Assembly: GCA_020631235.1 (NCBI GenBank)
Contig: JAHDHQ010000006.1
Coordinates: 1 to 64,000 of the forward strand
Direction of reading: 5' to 3'
Origin: Saprospiraceae bacterium
Lineage (GTDB): Bacteria; Bacteroidota; Bacteroidia; Chitinophagales; Saprospiraceae
DNA: 64,000 nt
A model generated the notes under the pieces. The model ran no database searches and was not told the origin of the DNA. It was given only the letters and a program-made list of their open reading frames with translations. Shown piece after piece: positions 26,526 to 35,466 of the stretch (position 1 is its first letter; every line of letters begins with the position of its first letter). A program made the position numbers and the translations under genes.

Positions 26526-28093
26526 AATCATTAAGCGAAATATACCTTTTACTAGAAGAGCTAGTAAGTTTTGATGCAAAACTTCAAGCACTAAAGAGCT
26601 ACTTTGAACAAACAGCAGCAGAAGATTTGTTATGGTCTATTAGCTTATTACTCAATAAATCTAATGCTCGAATAATCACAATTACAAAGCTCAAGGACTG
26701 GGCTTTAGCTCATGCTAAAATACCAGAATGGTTATATAATCAATGTCACCCATTAGTTAAAGATCAAAGTGAAACCCTAGCTTTATTGCTACCCAATACT
26801 GACTCATCCATAGGAAAAACACTTTCTGCATGGATGCTCGATATTGAACATCATAAAAAACTAAATCTATCGAAACAAGAAACATTTGTGGTAAACGCCT
26901 GGAAAATACTTAACTCCAACGAGCGCATTCTTTTTAACAAACTCATTACTGGAAACCTTCGGTTTAGTCTATCACAACAGTTGATTCTTCATGCTCTGCA
27001 TTTGGTTTTTAATAAACCCATTCATTGTTTAGCCCATCGACTGATTACTGATTTTGATGCTTTTGATAAGTCATTTCGAGATTGGCTAAATCAGCCTTCT
27101 AGGAAGGACATAGACTCAAAACCATATCCTTTTGTACCCATAAAAAAGTTGTCATCGGATGTATTTAATATTGGAGAAGCCAGACATTGGCTAGGAATAT
27201 ATGGGTATGATGGTATATCCGTGCAGTGGATAAAGAGAAATGAACAAGTTTTTATTTGGAATGATAAAATGGAACTGATCTCTCTTTTGTTTCCAGAGTT
27301 AACAAAACCCGAGTTATGCGCTGTAGATAAGGTCGTTTTGCAAGGAACCATTATACTTATGAAAGATGACCAAATGATGGACCAAAACTTCTTAACCTCA
27401 AGGGTAAAAAGAAAAAACATCAGTAAAAAATTACTTCTTGATTTTCCCGCAAAAATGATCATTAATGAAGTTCTTGAATACAATGGAGAAGATATCAGCG
27501 AACGATCTTGGAACACTCAACGCAACTATTTGGAGCAGCTATATCCTCATTTAGATAATCATGTTTTCTTGCAGTCTAATACCATTTTATCGGATCACTG
27601 GGAGTCTTTTACTAGTGCTCGTAAAGAAGCGAGGAATGTCAACGCATCCCATCTTGTTTTAAAAAACAAAGTCAAAACAAAAGATAAAACCAATTGGTTA
27701 TGGGCTTTGGATCCATTGACTGTTTATGCTACATTAATATATGTAGAATCTAGTATTGATCGAAGAAACATATCTTCACTTACTTTTGGGGTTTGGGATA
27801 ACAAAAAGTTGATTCCAATATGCAAGGTAGAAAACACACTAAGTAAAAATTTTGAAACCGAATTACAGATATGGCTAAAGAAAAATACGATAGAAAAGTT
27901 TGGTCCAGTGAAAAGTGTACAACCCTTTTTTGTTTTTGAAATTAGCTTCGAAAGCATCACTGAAAACAAAAGAAAAAAATCAGGAATCAGTTTAAAATCA
28001 GCCAAATTAGGAAAATATTTGAAAGAAATGAAGGCCGAAAATGCCCATACAATAAGCATTCTTAAAGAAATCCAACAAAAACATATTAAATAG
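26522..28093 (+). CDS. ATP-dependent DNA ligase homologue lacking the catalytic residues (predicted pseudoenzyme)
   Basis: 523 residues, full length for the ligase-associated family, with the N-terminal helical domain, SKPYPF linker, nucleotidyltransferase region and OB-fold all recognisable. The active-site motifs are gone. In motif I, K-W/Y-D-G-I-R reads GYDGIS (G228 for the AMP-accepting Lys, S233 for Arg). Motif III DGE reads Q274-G-T276. Motif V EG is S376-H377, although K381 is kept. Motif Va WKWK reads WLWA (392-395), and motif VI RFPR reads KSAK (492-495). The frame is open throughout and non-catalytic segments such as ISKKLL, NGEDI, WALDPLT and VFEISFE are well kept, so this is not a broken gene. 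It starts by ATGA overlap with the exonuclease. A structural or DNA-binding role is the simplest inference. Confidence 0.85.
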   Translation: MKSLSEIYLLLEELVSFDAKLQALKSYFEQTAAEDLLWSISLLLNKSNARIITITKLKDWALAHAKIPEWLYNQCHPLVKDQSETLALLLPNTDSSIGKTLSAWMLDIEHHKKLNLSKQETFVVNAWKILNSNERILFNKLITGNLRFSLSQQLILHALHLVFNKPIHCLAHRLITDFDAFDKSFRDWLNQPSRKDIDSKPYPFVPIKKLSSDVFNIGEARHWLGIYGYDGISVQWIKRNEQVFIWNDKMELISLLFPELTKPELCAVDKVVLQGTIILMKDDQMMDQNFLTSRVKRKNISKKLLLDFPAKMIINEVLEYNGEDISERSWNTQRNYLEQLYPHLDNHVFLQSNTILSDHWESFTSARKEARNVNASHLVLKNKVKTKDKTNWLWALDPLTVYATLIYVESSIDRRNISSLTFGVWDNKKLIPICKVENTLSKNFETELQIWLKKNTIEKFGPVKSVQPFFVFEISFESITENKRKKSGISLKSAKLGKYLKEMKAENAHTISILKEIQQKHIK

Positions 28094-28199
28094 TTTTGTA
28101 ATGTGTAAACTATTGTATTACTTTTGCTTTTGATTCTTTTCCCAAAAAGGAGTCAAGTCCATCCCAAAGACATTTTTGTTTTCCAAAACCCGATTTATT

Positions 28200-31100
28200 A
28201 TGAAGTACTCTATCCGAGCACTCATGAGCCTTTTGGCTATATGTGTTTTTTCAAACATTAATGCACAATGCGACGATTCCGTCCTAGATTGTCCTACCGT
28301 CCTTGCTGTATATGAAAATGATGCTGGTGTTTGCGGCGCAGACATTGTTATCGATGATCCTTTATCAAATGACACAGATTGTGTTATTGATGATATTGTC
28401 AATGATTTTAATAACAGTAATGACGCTTCAGACTTTTATCCAGTCGGAAGCACAGATGTTGTTTTTACTGTTACCTTTTTATCAGGCGAAATGGCTATGT
28501 GTTCTATAACCATTGATGTTGACGACACAGAAGCTCCTGTCTTTGATTCAGCTCCTCCAGCAATAGATCCCATTGCTTGTGATGACCCTTTGCCTGAGCA
28601 CATTGAATTAACAGCTACCGATAATTGTGGTGTGTCACTCATAGAAATGGATACTATTCCTTTTATTCCTACTTGTGGTGATTATGAAATAACCTATGTC
28701 TGGACCGCTTCTGACCCTGATGGGAATGAGTCTTCTACCATGGTCACATTTACGGTTATGGCAGATACTGAGGCGCCAGTTTTCGATGCAGATCCTGTTG
28801 ATTTATCAGCTATGAGCATAGCTTGTGATGAAGACCTATTAGAAACAGAAACCCTGAGTGCTACCGATGATTGTAATGGTTTAGCCATAACTGTAGACAC
28901 CACTATTGTAGGTACGGTGTGCCAAGGCATGATCGTTACCTATACTTGGACAGCCACTGATGATTGCCTAAATGAAGCAGAAGTTTCTACAAATTATGCA
29001 ATTGATCCTGAAACGCGCTTACCAGAAATAATAATACCTGCAGATCCATTAGAGTTTTGTAATGATCCAATGTTGTGTGAAGCAACGATTGTCGTTCCTG
29101 AACCCGAAGTAAATGGATTTTGCGCAGAGGTTACAAACATTAGTTTTACAAGAGCTGATGGATTAGCCAATACAGATCCTTTCCCTGTAGGAATAAATAC
29201 TATAACATGGACCGCTACCAACGAGTGTAATACTGTCTCGATGGCTGCGGATCAAATCATTGAAATATTGGATTGCGAAGGTCCTTTATTAAGTTGTAAT
29301 AATGATGTTTGCATTAACTTATCAGCAGATGGTACGGCCTTAGTTACACATGATCATATCATTATTCAGCCAGTATCTGATAATTGTGGAGGAATCATTA
29401 CACAAACAGTACAGAGAATGGATGATCCTTGTGGTATCGACGGGAATACAGAGCCAGGACCAGATGTGACTGTATGTTGTGACGATTTAGGAGACGAAGT
29501 GATGGTCTTAGCTGTTATTACTGATCAATATGGGAACCCTTCTTCTTGTATGGTTTCGGTAGAAGTAAAGCTTACTCTAAACCCTGTGGTCACTTGTCCA
29601 GAAGATGTTACCGTCTCATGTGAGTTTCCAATAGATGAAGAAGATTTATTTGTGTTTGGAACATTGAATGACGGTATGGATAATGCTATGATCATAACTT
29701 TAGATGATCCAGCCATAGATCCTGATCCTACGCTAATGGATGGATATTTTACTAGCCCTTGCCCTGAAGATGCTGAGGTAGATGAAAGTATCGATGATCA
29801 AAGAGAGTGTAATCAAGGACTGATTGTAAGAACACTTACCGTAACTGATTTAGAAGGAAATATGGGTTCTTGTAATCAACAAATCATGGTTGTCGATCAA
29901 GCTCCTTTTGATGAAAATGACATTACTTGGCCTGAAGATGTAGAAATAAACTTTGACAATTGCATTGCTGAGACTGATCCAGAAGATTTGCCTGGACCTA
30001 CTTTCACTTCCGATAATTGCAGTTTAATTGCTGTATCTACAGAAGATCTTATTTATGACGAACCCAATTCTGGTTGTTTTATCATAGAGCGAAGATTTAC
30101 CGTACTTGACTGGTGTCAATACGAAAGTATGGCCGATCCGGAAGTAGGTGTGTGGAGAGATACTCAGTTTATAACCATGGTCAATAATGTAGCTCCTGTT
30201 TTCGATCAAGCTTGTCCTGATACTTTGGTAGTCTGTATCGATAGCGAAACTTGTTTGGCTATGACAGATATTACATTTGGTGCAACAGATGATTGTACAG
30301 ATGATGAAGATATCGCTTATACATATGGTATCGATACAGATGGAGACGATGTACTCGATGCCTTTGGTAATACAAACGCATATAGTGGAATACTTGACAT
30401 AGGTTTTTATCCCATTTCATGGACAGCAGATGATCAGTGTGGAAATGTAATTAGTTGCTCTTATGTACTCTCTGTCAAAGACTGTAAAGCGCCTACAGCA
30501 GCGTGTAAATTCGGTCTTGCAGCCAATTTAAATGAAATGATTATTGATGGTGATACCATTCCTATGGTTATGGCTCCTATTGATATTTTTGATGCAAGTA
30601 GTACCGACGAGTGTACATCGATTAGTTTATCTTTTTCTTCGGATATAGATAGTATTGTCTCAACTTTTACATGCGAAAATCTAGGTCTAAACAGTGTTCA
30701 ACTGTGGGTTACTGACTCATGCGGGAATCAGTCCTTTTGTGAAACATATATAGACATTCAAGATAATTACAGTTTGTGTCCTACTCCCATTTTTTCAAGA
30801 GTATCTGGTAGTTTATTTACAGAAAATCAAAAAGAAATAACCAACGTCATGGTGGATCTAAGTTCTGATAAAATGGAAGAAGAAAACATGACAGATGAAG
30901 CAGGAGCATTCTTATTCGAAGACGTGCCTATGTACGATAATTATATGTTGACTGCGAGTAACGACATTGACCATACTAATGGTATTTCTACGCTAGATAT
31001 CATTATTATTCAGCGGCATATTCTAGGCATAGAGGATCTAAGCAGTCCTTATAAATTAATTGCTGCGGACGTTAATAAAAGCAAGAATATAACGGCTTTA

Positions 31101-31967
31101 GATTTAGCAGAACTTAGAAAGCTTATATTAGGCATTTACCAAGAGCTTCCTGAAAGCGAGTCATGGGTTTTTATCGATGCCGAACAAGCGTTTGCTAACG
31201 AAATGGAACCATGGAACTATAATGAATATCATGCTTTAGAAGACCTAGATTACCATGCTTTAGATATGGATTTTATAGGGCTTAAAGTTGGTGATGTAAA
31301 CAACTCTGTAGTGTTTAATGCTAAAGATGATACTGAGACAAGGACACAAGCTTTTAGCATGCAAAAGTTTGCAAAAGATGTAGGCTTAATTCTCAAAGCA
31401 GACCAAGATATTACAACTTTTGGTTTACAGTTTTCTTTTTACGTAAGTCACCCAGAAATGTTGAGTTTTAATTCTGATTTTTTCGAAGCAGAAGATGTTT
31501 TTGTAGCCTATAATGAAGAGTTACAAGAAATGAACATTAGTATAGCTTCTTCAAAGGCAATCGAAATAGAGAAAGGTCAAGAAATTTTAACCATAACTGG
31601 TTTAAATGATTTAAGCTTAACTCCAAGTTTAAACGCTGAAATCTATAATCAGGATTTTGAAGTATTAAACTTAGATCTCTCGACTTATGAGTCTACAGAA
31701 GAAAATGTTTACATACATCAAAATGTACCAAACCCATTTACTGACGCAACAAGCATTGATATAGAGTTATCCACTAGTGATCAATATCAAATACAAATAC
31801 ATAATGCTATCGGCCAATTAGTTTTCCAAGAAACTACTTTGTTTTATGCAGGAAAACATACCATTTCTATCGATGAAAAAATGCTCAAAGGGCAATATGG
31901 AGTACTGGTAGTCAGTGTTCAAAACGAGCATGTCCGACTTAGCAAAAAGATGACGAGGGTAAGATAA
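28200..31967 (+). CDS. Large secreted protein with HYR-like and dockerin-like modules, T9SS type A
   Basis: 1255 residues. A signal peptide ends SNINAQ (about 23). The body is a chain of HYR/Ig-like domains with paired cysteines and the recurring pattern TDNCG. A dockerin-like pair of helices follows (about 926-978: STLDIIIIQRHILG ... ITALDLAELRKLILG), then a beta domain, then a C-terminal T9SS type A sorting domain starting at NVPNPFTDAT. I chose the ATG at 28200, where the signal peptide begins, over a start 24 bases upstream. It should be exported by T9SS and anchored or released at the surface. It is a separate unit from the ligase gene, 106 bp away. No catalytic domain is visible. Confidence 0.88.
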   Translation: MKYSIRALMSLLAICVFSNINAQCDDSVLDCPTVLAVYENDAGVCGADIVIDDPLSNDTDCVIDDIVNDFNNSNDASDFYPVGSTDVVFTVTFLSGEMAMCSITIDVDDTEAPVFDSAPPAIDPIACDDPLPEHIELTATDNCGVSLIEMDTIPFIPTCGDYEITYVWTASDPDGNESSTMVTFTVMADTEAPVFDADPVDLSAMSIACDEDLLETETLSATDDCNGLAITVDTTIVGTVCQGMIVTYTWTATDDCLNEAEVSTNYAIDPETRLPEIIIPADPLEFCNDPMLCEATIVVPEPEVNGFCAEVTNISFTRADGLANTDPFPVGINTITWTATNECNTVSMAADQIIEILDCEGPLLSCNNDVCINLSADGTALVTHDHIIIQPVSDNCGGIITQTVQRMDDPCGIDGNTEPGPDVTVCCDDLGDEVMVLAVITDQYGNPSSCMVSVEVKLTLNPVVTCPEDVTVSCEFPIDEEDLFVFGTLNDGMDNAMIITLDDPAIDPDPTLMDGYFTSPCPEDAEVDESIDDQRECNQGLIVRTLTVTDLEGNMGSCNQQIMVVDQAPFDENDITWPEDVEINFDNCIAETDPEDLPGPTFTSDNCSLIAVSTEDLIYDEPNSGCFIIERRFTVLDWCQYESMADPEVGVWRDTQFITMVNNVAPVFDQACPDTLVVCIDSETCLAMTDITFGATDDCTDDEDIAYTYGIDTDGDDVLDAFGNTNAYSGILDIGFYPISWTADDQCGNVISCSYVLSVKDCKAPTAACKFGLAANLNEMIIDGDTIPMVMAPIDIFDASSTDECTSISLSFSSDIDSIVSTFTCENLGLNSVQLWVTDSCGNQSFCETYIDIQDNYSLCPTPIFSRVSGSLFTENQKEITNVMVDLSSDKMEEENMTDEAGAFLFEDVPMYDNYMLTASNDIDHTNGISTLDIIIIQRHILGIEDLSSPYKLIAADVNKSKNITALDLAELRKLILGIYQELPESESWVFIDAEQAFANEMEPWNYNEYHALEDLDYHALDMDFIGLKVGDVNNSVVFNAKDDTETRTQAFSMQKFAKDVGLILKADQDITTFGLQFSFYVSHPEMLSFNSDFFEAEDVFVAYNEELQEMNISIASSKAIEIEKGQEILTITGLNDLSLTPSLNAEIYNQDFEVLNLDLSTYESTEENVYIHQNVPNPFTDATSIDIELSTSDQYQIQIHNAIGQLVFQETTLFYAGKHTISIDEKMLKGQYGVLVVSVQNEHVRLSKKMTRVR

Positions 31968-31977
31968 ATAGTTTAGC

Positions 31978-32029
31978 ATTGGGGATTCTTTGTTTCTGCC
32001 CTGGTTCAAAGATTCCCCGATGTTTTTAT
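31978..32029. terminator. Terminator hairpin between convergent genes
   Basis: A 15-bp stem (31978-31992 with 32007-32021, with one mismatch and one wobble) followed by GTTTTTAT on the plus strand. The T tract overlaps the stop codon of the convergent lipoprotein gene. Confidence 0.7.
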
Positions 32030-32406
32030 AATTTCTGTATCGTCAAACTAACACCAAAAACTTCGAGCACAACAGATTTGCACTCATAAGAAACAATTGA
32101 GTACTTGCTATTTAATACTTGAGTTCCAGATTCAGAAATTCCTTGCAATCTTAAAAGTGTGTCCGATTCAAGCCACCATTTTTTTGTAGTTAATGGTACT
32201 CCATTTAAAATGCTGCCAAGCAAAACTTGATCTGGATCACTAAAAACACTGTCCTGTCTAAATTCGAATAAATCATTGTTGATGGTTTCCGGAGCCGCCC
32301 AAAACCCAATTAAATGAGTAGATAAATCATCACAACTCACTTCATTGTTGCAGGACAAACTAGCTAAAATCAATACAAGTAATAAGCTTTTTGTCAATAA
32401 TTGCAT
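32026..32406 (-). CDS. Predicted lipoprotein, lipocalin-like size
   Basis: 126 residues. The signal peptide ends in the lipobox LASLSC (Cys19). The mature part is a short beta-rich domain (HLIGFWAAPETI, then alternating strands), similar in style to the lipocalin-like lipoproteins common in Bacteroidota, but without a firm family match. It is 5 bp downstream of the amidohydrolase gene and thus probably the last gene of the GGT operon. Confidence 0.75.
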   Translation of the reverse strand: MQLLTKSLLLVLILASLSCNNEVSCDDLSTHLIGFWAAPETINNDLFEFRQDSVFSDPDQVLLGSILNGVPLTTKKWWLESDTLLRLQGISESGTQVLNSKYSIVSYECKSVVLEVFGVSLTIQKL

Positions 32407-32411
32407 CTGCT

Positions 32412-33689
32412 CTAGTTTTGTTTATAAACTACACCTTCCTTCATTACAAAAACAACTTCATTCATCGTAGATATATTGTCCAATGGATCGTCCTTTACAG
32501 CGACAATATCTGCAACATACCCTTTCTTAATGTGTCCTAAATAATCAGAAACACGCATTAAATCAGCGGCATGTTTAGTGGCCATTTTGAGTGCATCCAA
32601 AGGAGGAATTCCAGCTTCCACCATAAATTCAAATTCGCGTGCATTGTCTCCATGTCTTGATACGCCTGCATCTGTCCCGAATGCTATTTTAACACCTCTT
32701 CGGTATGCTTTTCCACAAGTCTCTTGAATGAGTGGTCCTATTTCTAAAGCTTTAGGAACAATGACCGCTGGATAAAATCCTGGTATCTTCGCTTTTTCTT
32801 CGACAAACTTTCCTGCAGATATAGTAGGAACCAGATATGTACCGTGTTTAATCATGAGGTCCATCACTTCTTCATTCATTTTGGTTCCATGCTCTATACT
32901 ATGTATGCCTCCTATTATTGCACGCTTCATACCTTCTACTCCATGAGCATGAGCAGCTGTCACAAACCCATAATCATTGGCCGCTTCTACCACTGCTTTA
33001 ACTTCTTCTATAGTAAACTGTGGTCCTTGACCATCCTTTGCCACACTTAAGACACCACCAGTAGCTGTAATTTTAATACAATCTGCTCCATTTTTATATC
33101 GCTGCCTAACGGCCTGTCTTGCTTCTTCTGGACTATTGATAACACCTTCTTTAGGACCAGGGTCTCCCATTAAATCTTTCTTCAAGCCATTCGACGGGTC
33201 AGCATGTCCTCCTGTTGTGGCTAAAGCTTTTTCAGCCGTAAAAATCCTGGGACCCGGAATAAACCCACGAGCTATAGCTTTTTGCAAGGATACATTGACA
33301 CCTGTTCCGCCCAGATCTCTGACTGTTGTGAAACCAGCCATTAAGGTTCGCTCACAATATTGGCTAGCTTTGAGTGCTACATCCGCTTCATTTTCTCTGA
33401 ACCCTTCTTCGTACCTTTTGGGGTTGGATTCGTGCTCGATATGAATATGCATATCCATTAAACCAGGTAACACTGTGCTTTCTTTAAAGTCATAGACCTT
33501 TATAGTATCATTTCCTGGAGTAAATCCATCTTCTATACCTGTAATTGTGTTTTTATAAACAACAACCGTTTTTTGCCTTGTCATTTGTTCGCCATCAAAT
33601 AACTGTCCACAATGGATATAGCTTGTTTGCGCCATTAGCACAACATTGAACAACATAAAACTTCCTAAAAAACTCCATTTAATTTTCAT
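32412..33689 (-). CDS. Secreted amidohydrolase (imidazolonepropionase / Xaa-Pro dipeptidase-like)
   Basis: 425 residues with a signal peptide (about 1-20). The amidohydrolase metal centre is complete: DMHIH, the lysine of CIKITATGG, AAHAHG, SIEHG and FGTDAG. Close relatives are annotated as Xaa-Pro dipeptidases or imidazolonepropionases, but the real substrates are mostly untested; a periplasmic peptide or cyclic amide is likely. It lies 12 bp downstream of a gamma-glutamyltransferase gene, which favours a peptide-scavenging role. The lipoprotein gene follows after 5 bp. Confidence 0.85.
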   Translation of the reverse strand: MKIKWSFLGSFMLFNVVLMAQTSYIHCGQLFDGEQMTRQKTVVVYKNTITGIEDGFTPGNDTIKVYDFKESTVLPGLMDMHIHIEHESNPKRYEEGFRENEADVALKASQYCERTLMAGFTTVRDLGGTGVNVSLQKAIARGFIPGPRIFTAEKALATTGGHADPSNGLKKDLMGDPGPKEGVINSPEEARQAVRQRYKNGADCIKITATGGVLSVAKDGQGPQFTIEEVKAVVEAANDYGFVTAAHAHGVEGMKRAIIGGIHSIEHGTKMNEEVMDLMIKHGTYLVPTISAGKFVEEKAKIPGFYPAVIVPKALEIGPLIQETCGKAYRRGVKIAFGTDAGVSRHGDNAREFEFMVEAGIPPLDALKMATKHAADLMRVSDYLGHIKKGYVADIVAVKDDPLDNISTMNEVVFVMKEGVVYKQN

Positions 33690-33701
33690 ACTAATTCTCT
33701 T

Positions 33702-35426
33702 TTAATATCCAATACTGCAATCATCGGGATTACGATAATCTCCACTACCATAATATACTCCTTGCTTATTTTCTATTGCTTTTACTACTCCGATACGCTC
33801 AGTGGTTTTAATCTTATGTCCTTTGTTTTCCAATGCTGTGATGAGCGAGTCACTAAACTTATCTTTTTCTATCAGTACCTGATTGGGAATACCTTGATGA
33901 TGGAATCTGGGCTGATTAATTGCCTCGTCTATGGTCATTTGGTGATCCAGCACATTTAATATCACTTGCAAGACCGAAGTAATGATCGTAGAACCACCAG
34001 GGCTTCCTAAAATGAGCTTTACTTCTCCTTTTTTATCAGTAACTATAGTAGGCGACATACTACTCAACATTCTTTTTTCTGATGCAATGGCATTGGCTTC
34101 TGAGCCGATTAATCCATAAATATTTGGGGTGCCAGGTTTTGCACTAAAGTCATCCATTTCATTGTTTAAGAAAAACCCTGCACCATCCACCACGACCTTC
34201 GAACCATAATTTCCGTTTAAAGTAACTGTCATAGCTACACCATTTCCTTCCTTATCAATGACCGAAATATGTGTGGTTTCATAACTTTCTAAGTCCTCAA
34301 AAGCTATATTTTCAAAAATTTTATCGATTGGCTTCACACTATCGGGGTGAAAATCCATAATTTTTTGGCTTAAATATTCTTCGCTCATTAACTTATTTAA
34401 AGGAACATCCACAAAGTCCAGATCTCCTAGATAATCAGCTCTATCTGCATAGGCACGTTTTTCTATTTCTGCCAATAAATGTAAATACTCCACTGAATGA
34501 AAAACTTGTGCTTTTGTCTCTACCGTTTCTAACATTTGTAGCATCTGAGCTAAAACGACACCTCCGCTGGAAGGCAAAGGCATCGAACTAATTTGATGTT
34601 CCTTATAGTCAAAAATGATAGGCTCCCTCCAAACACTTTGGTATTTATCCAAGTCTTCTTGAGAGATAATTCCGTTGTTACTTTTAATTTCTCTCAATAG
34701 ATATTCTGCCGTTTGACCTTGATAAAAACCAGCTTTTCCTTGCTGTTTAATTCTCGTCAAACAAGCAGCAAGGTCTTCTTGTTTAAGCCTGTCTTTTGCC
34801 TGCCATTGATCCTTAATGAAAACACAATCTGAATCATTAAACTTGACAAAGTCCGACTGGTATTTATTGAGTCTTTTTGCTTCTGGTTCAGTAATTAAAA
34901 AACCTTCTTTTGCTAAAGTTATAGCTGGTTGCAATAATGATTCCATCGGAATTTTAGAGCCGTACTTTTCTTTTAATTCATACAAACCATCAACCATTCC
35001 TGGAACACCCACTGCTAAATGGCCATCAACACTTAATCTTGGGATAATGTCTCCTTGCGTGTCTAAATACATGTTTTTGGTAGCTTGGATTGGTGCTTTT
35101 TCTCTAAAATCAAGCGCTGATTGTTGCCCATCTTTAGTATGTATTATAGCAAATCCTCCTCCTCCTAGATTACCTGCTCTTGGATAAACAACCGCTAGAG
35201 CAAACTGAACTGCTATACAGGCATCTATAGCATTTCCGCCCATCTTCAAGACATCAATTCCTATCTTACTCGCTAATGGATGGGCGCTGACCACCATTCC
35301 ATTAGTGCCTGTAGCGCTTTGATGATGTGTGGTTGCATTTGTTTGATTGATTATTGAAGCATCATTTTTGCAGGAAAAAGTAAAACAACAAATAAGTATA
35401 ATAAACAGGAGCTTGGTGTGAGACAT
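33702..35426 (-). CDS. ggt: Gamma-glutamyltransferase lipoprotein
   Basis: 574 residues. It transfers or hydrolyses the gamma-glutamyl group of glutathione and related peptides. The precursor cleaves itself before Thr384 (in YETTHISV), which then becomes the nucleophile. The small subunit also has NGNYGS, and the large subunit has the NLGGGGF and SSGGVV loops. A lipobox (CFTFSC) ends the signal peptide, so the enzyme should be anchored in the periplasm or outer membrane. The ATG at 35426 is chosen because the signal peptide starts there. First enzyme gene of the minus-strand run, 40 bp downstream of the LytTR regulator gene. Confidence 0.92.
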   Translation of the reverse strand: MSHTKLLFIILICCFTFSCKNDASIINQTNATTHHQSATGTNGMVVSAHPLASKIGIDVLKMGGNAIDACIAVQFALAVVYPRAGNLGGGGFAIIHTKDGQQSALDFREKAPIQATKNMYLDTQGDIIPRLSVDGHLAVGVPGMVDGLYELKEKYGSKIPMESLLQPAITLAKEGFLITEPEAKRLNKYQSDFVKFNDSDCVFIKDQWQAKDRLKQEDLAACLTRIKQQGKAGFYQGQTAEYLLREIKSNNGIISQEDLDKYQSVWREPIIFDYKEHQISSMPLPSSGGVVLAQMLQMLETVETKAQVFHSVEYLHLLAEIEKRAYADRADYLGDLDFVDVPLNKLMSEEYLSQKIMDFHPDSVKPIDKIFENIAFEDLESYETTHISVIDKEGNGVAMTVTLNGNYGSKVVVDGAGFFLNNEMDDFSAKPGTPNIYGLIGSEANAIASEKRMLSSMSPTIVTDKKGEVKLILGSPGGSTIITSVLQVILNVLDHQMTIDEAINQPRFHHQGIPNQVLIEKDKFSDSLITALENKGHKIKTTERIGVVKAIENKQGVYYGSGDYRNPDDCSIGY

Positions 35427-35466
35427 AAAAGACTTTGTGCTCCTAATATACAAAGCGCCTTGGTTT

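Noticed and set aside
26522-28093. Ligase motif loss as a frameshift or sequencing artefact
   Set aside because: The frame is open for 523 codons, segments between the lost motifs align in register, and several independent substitutions would be needed.
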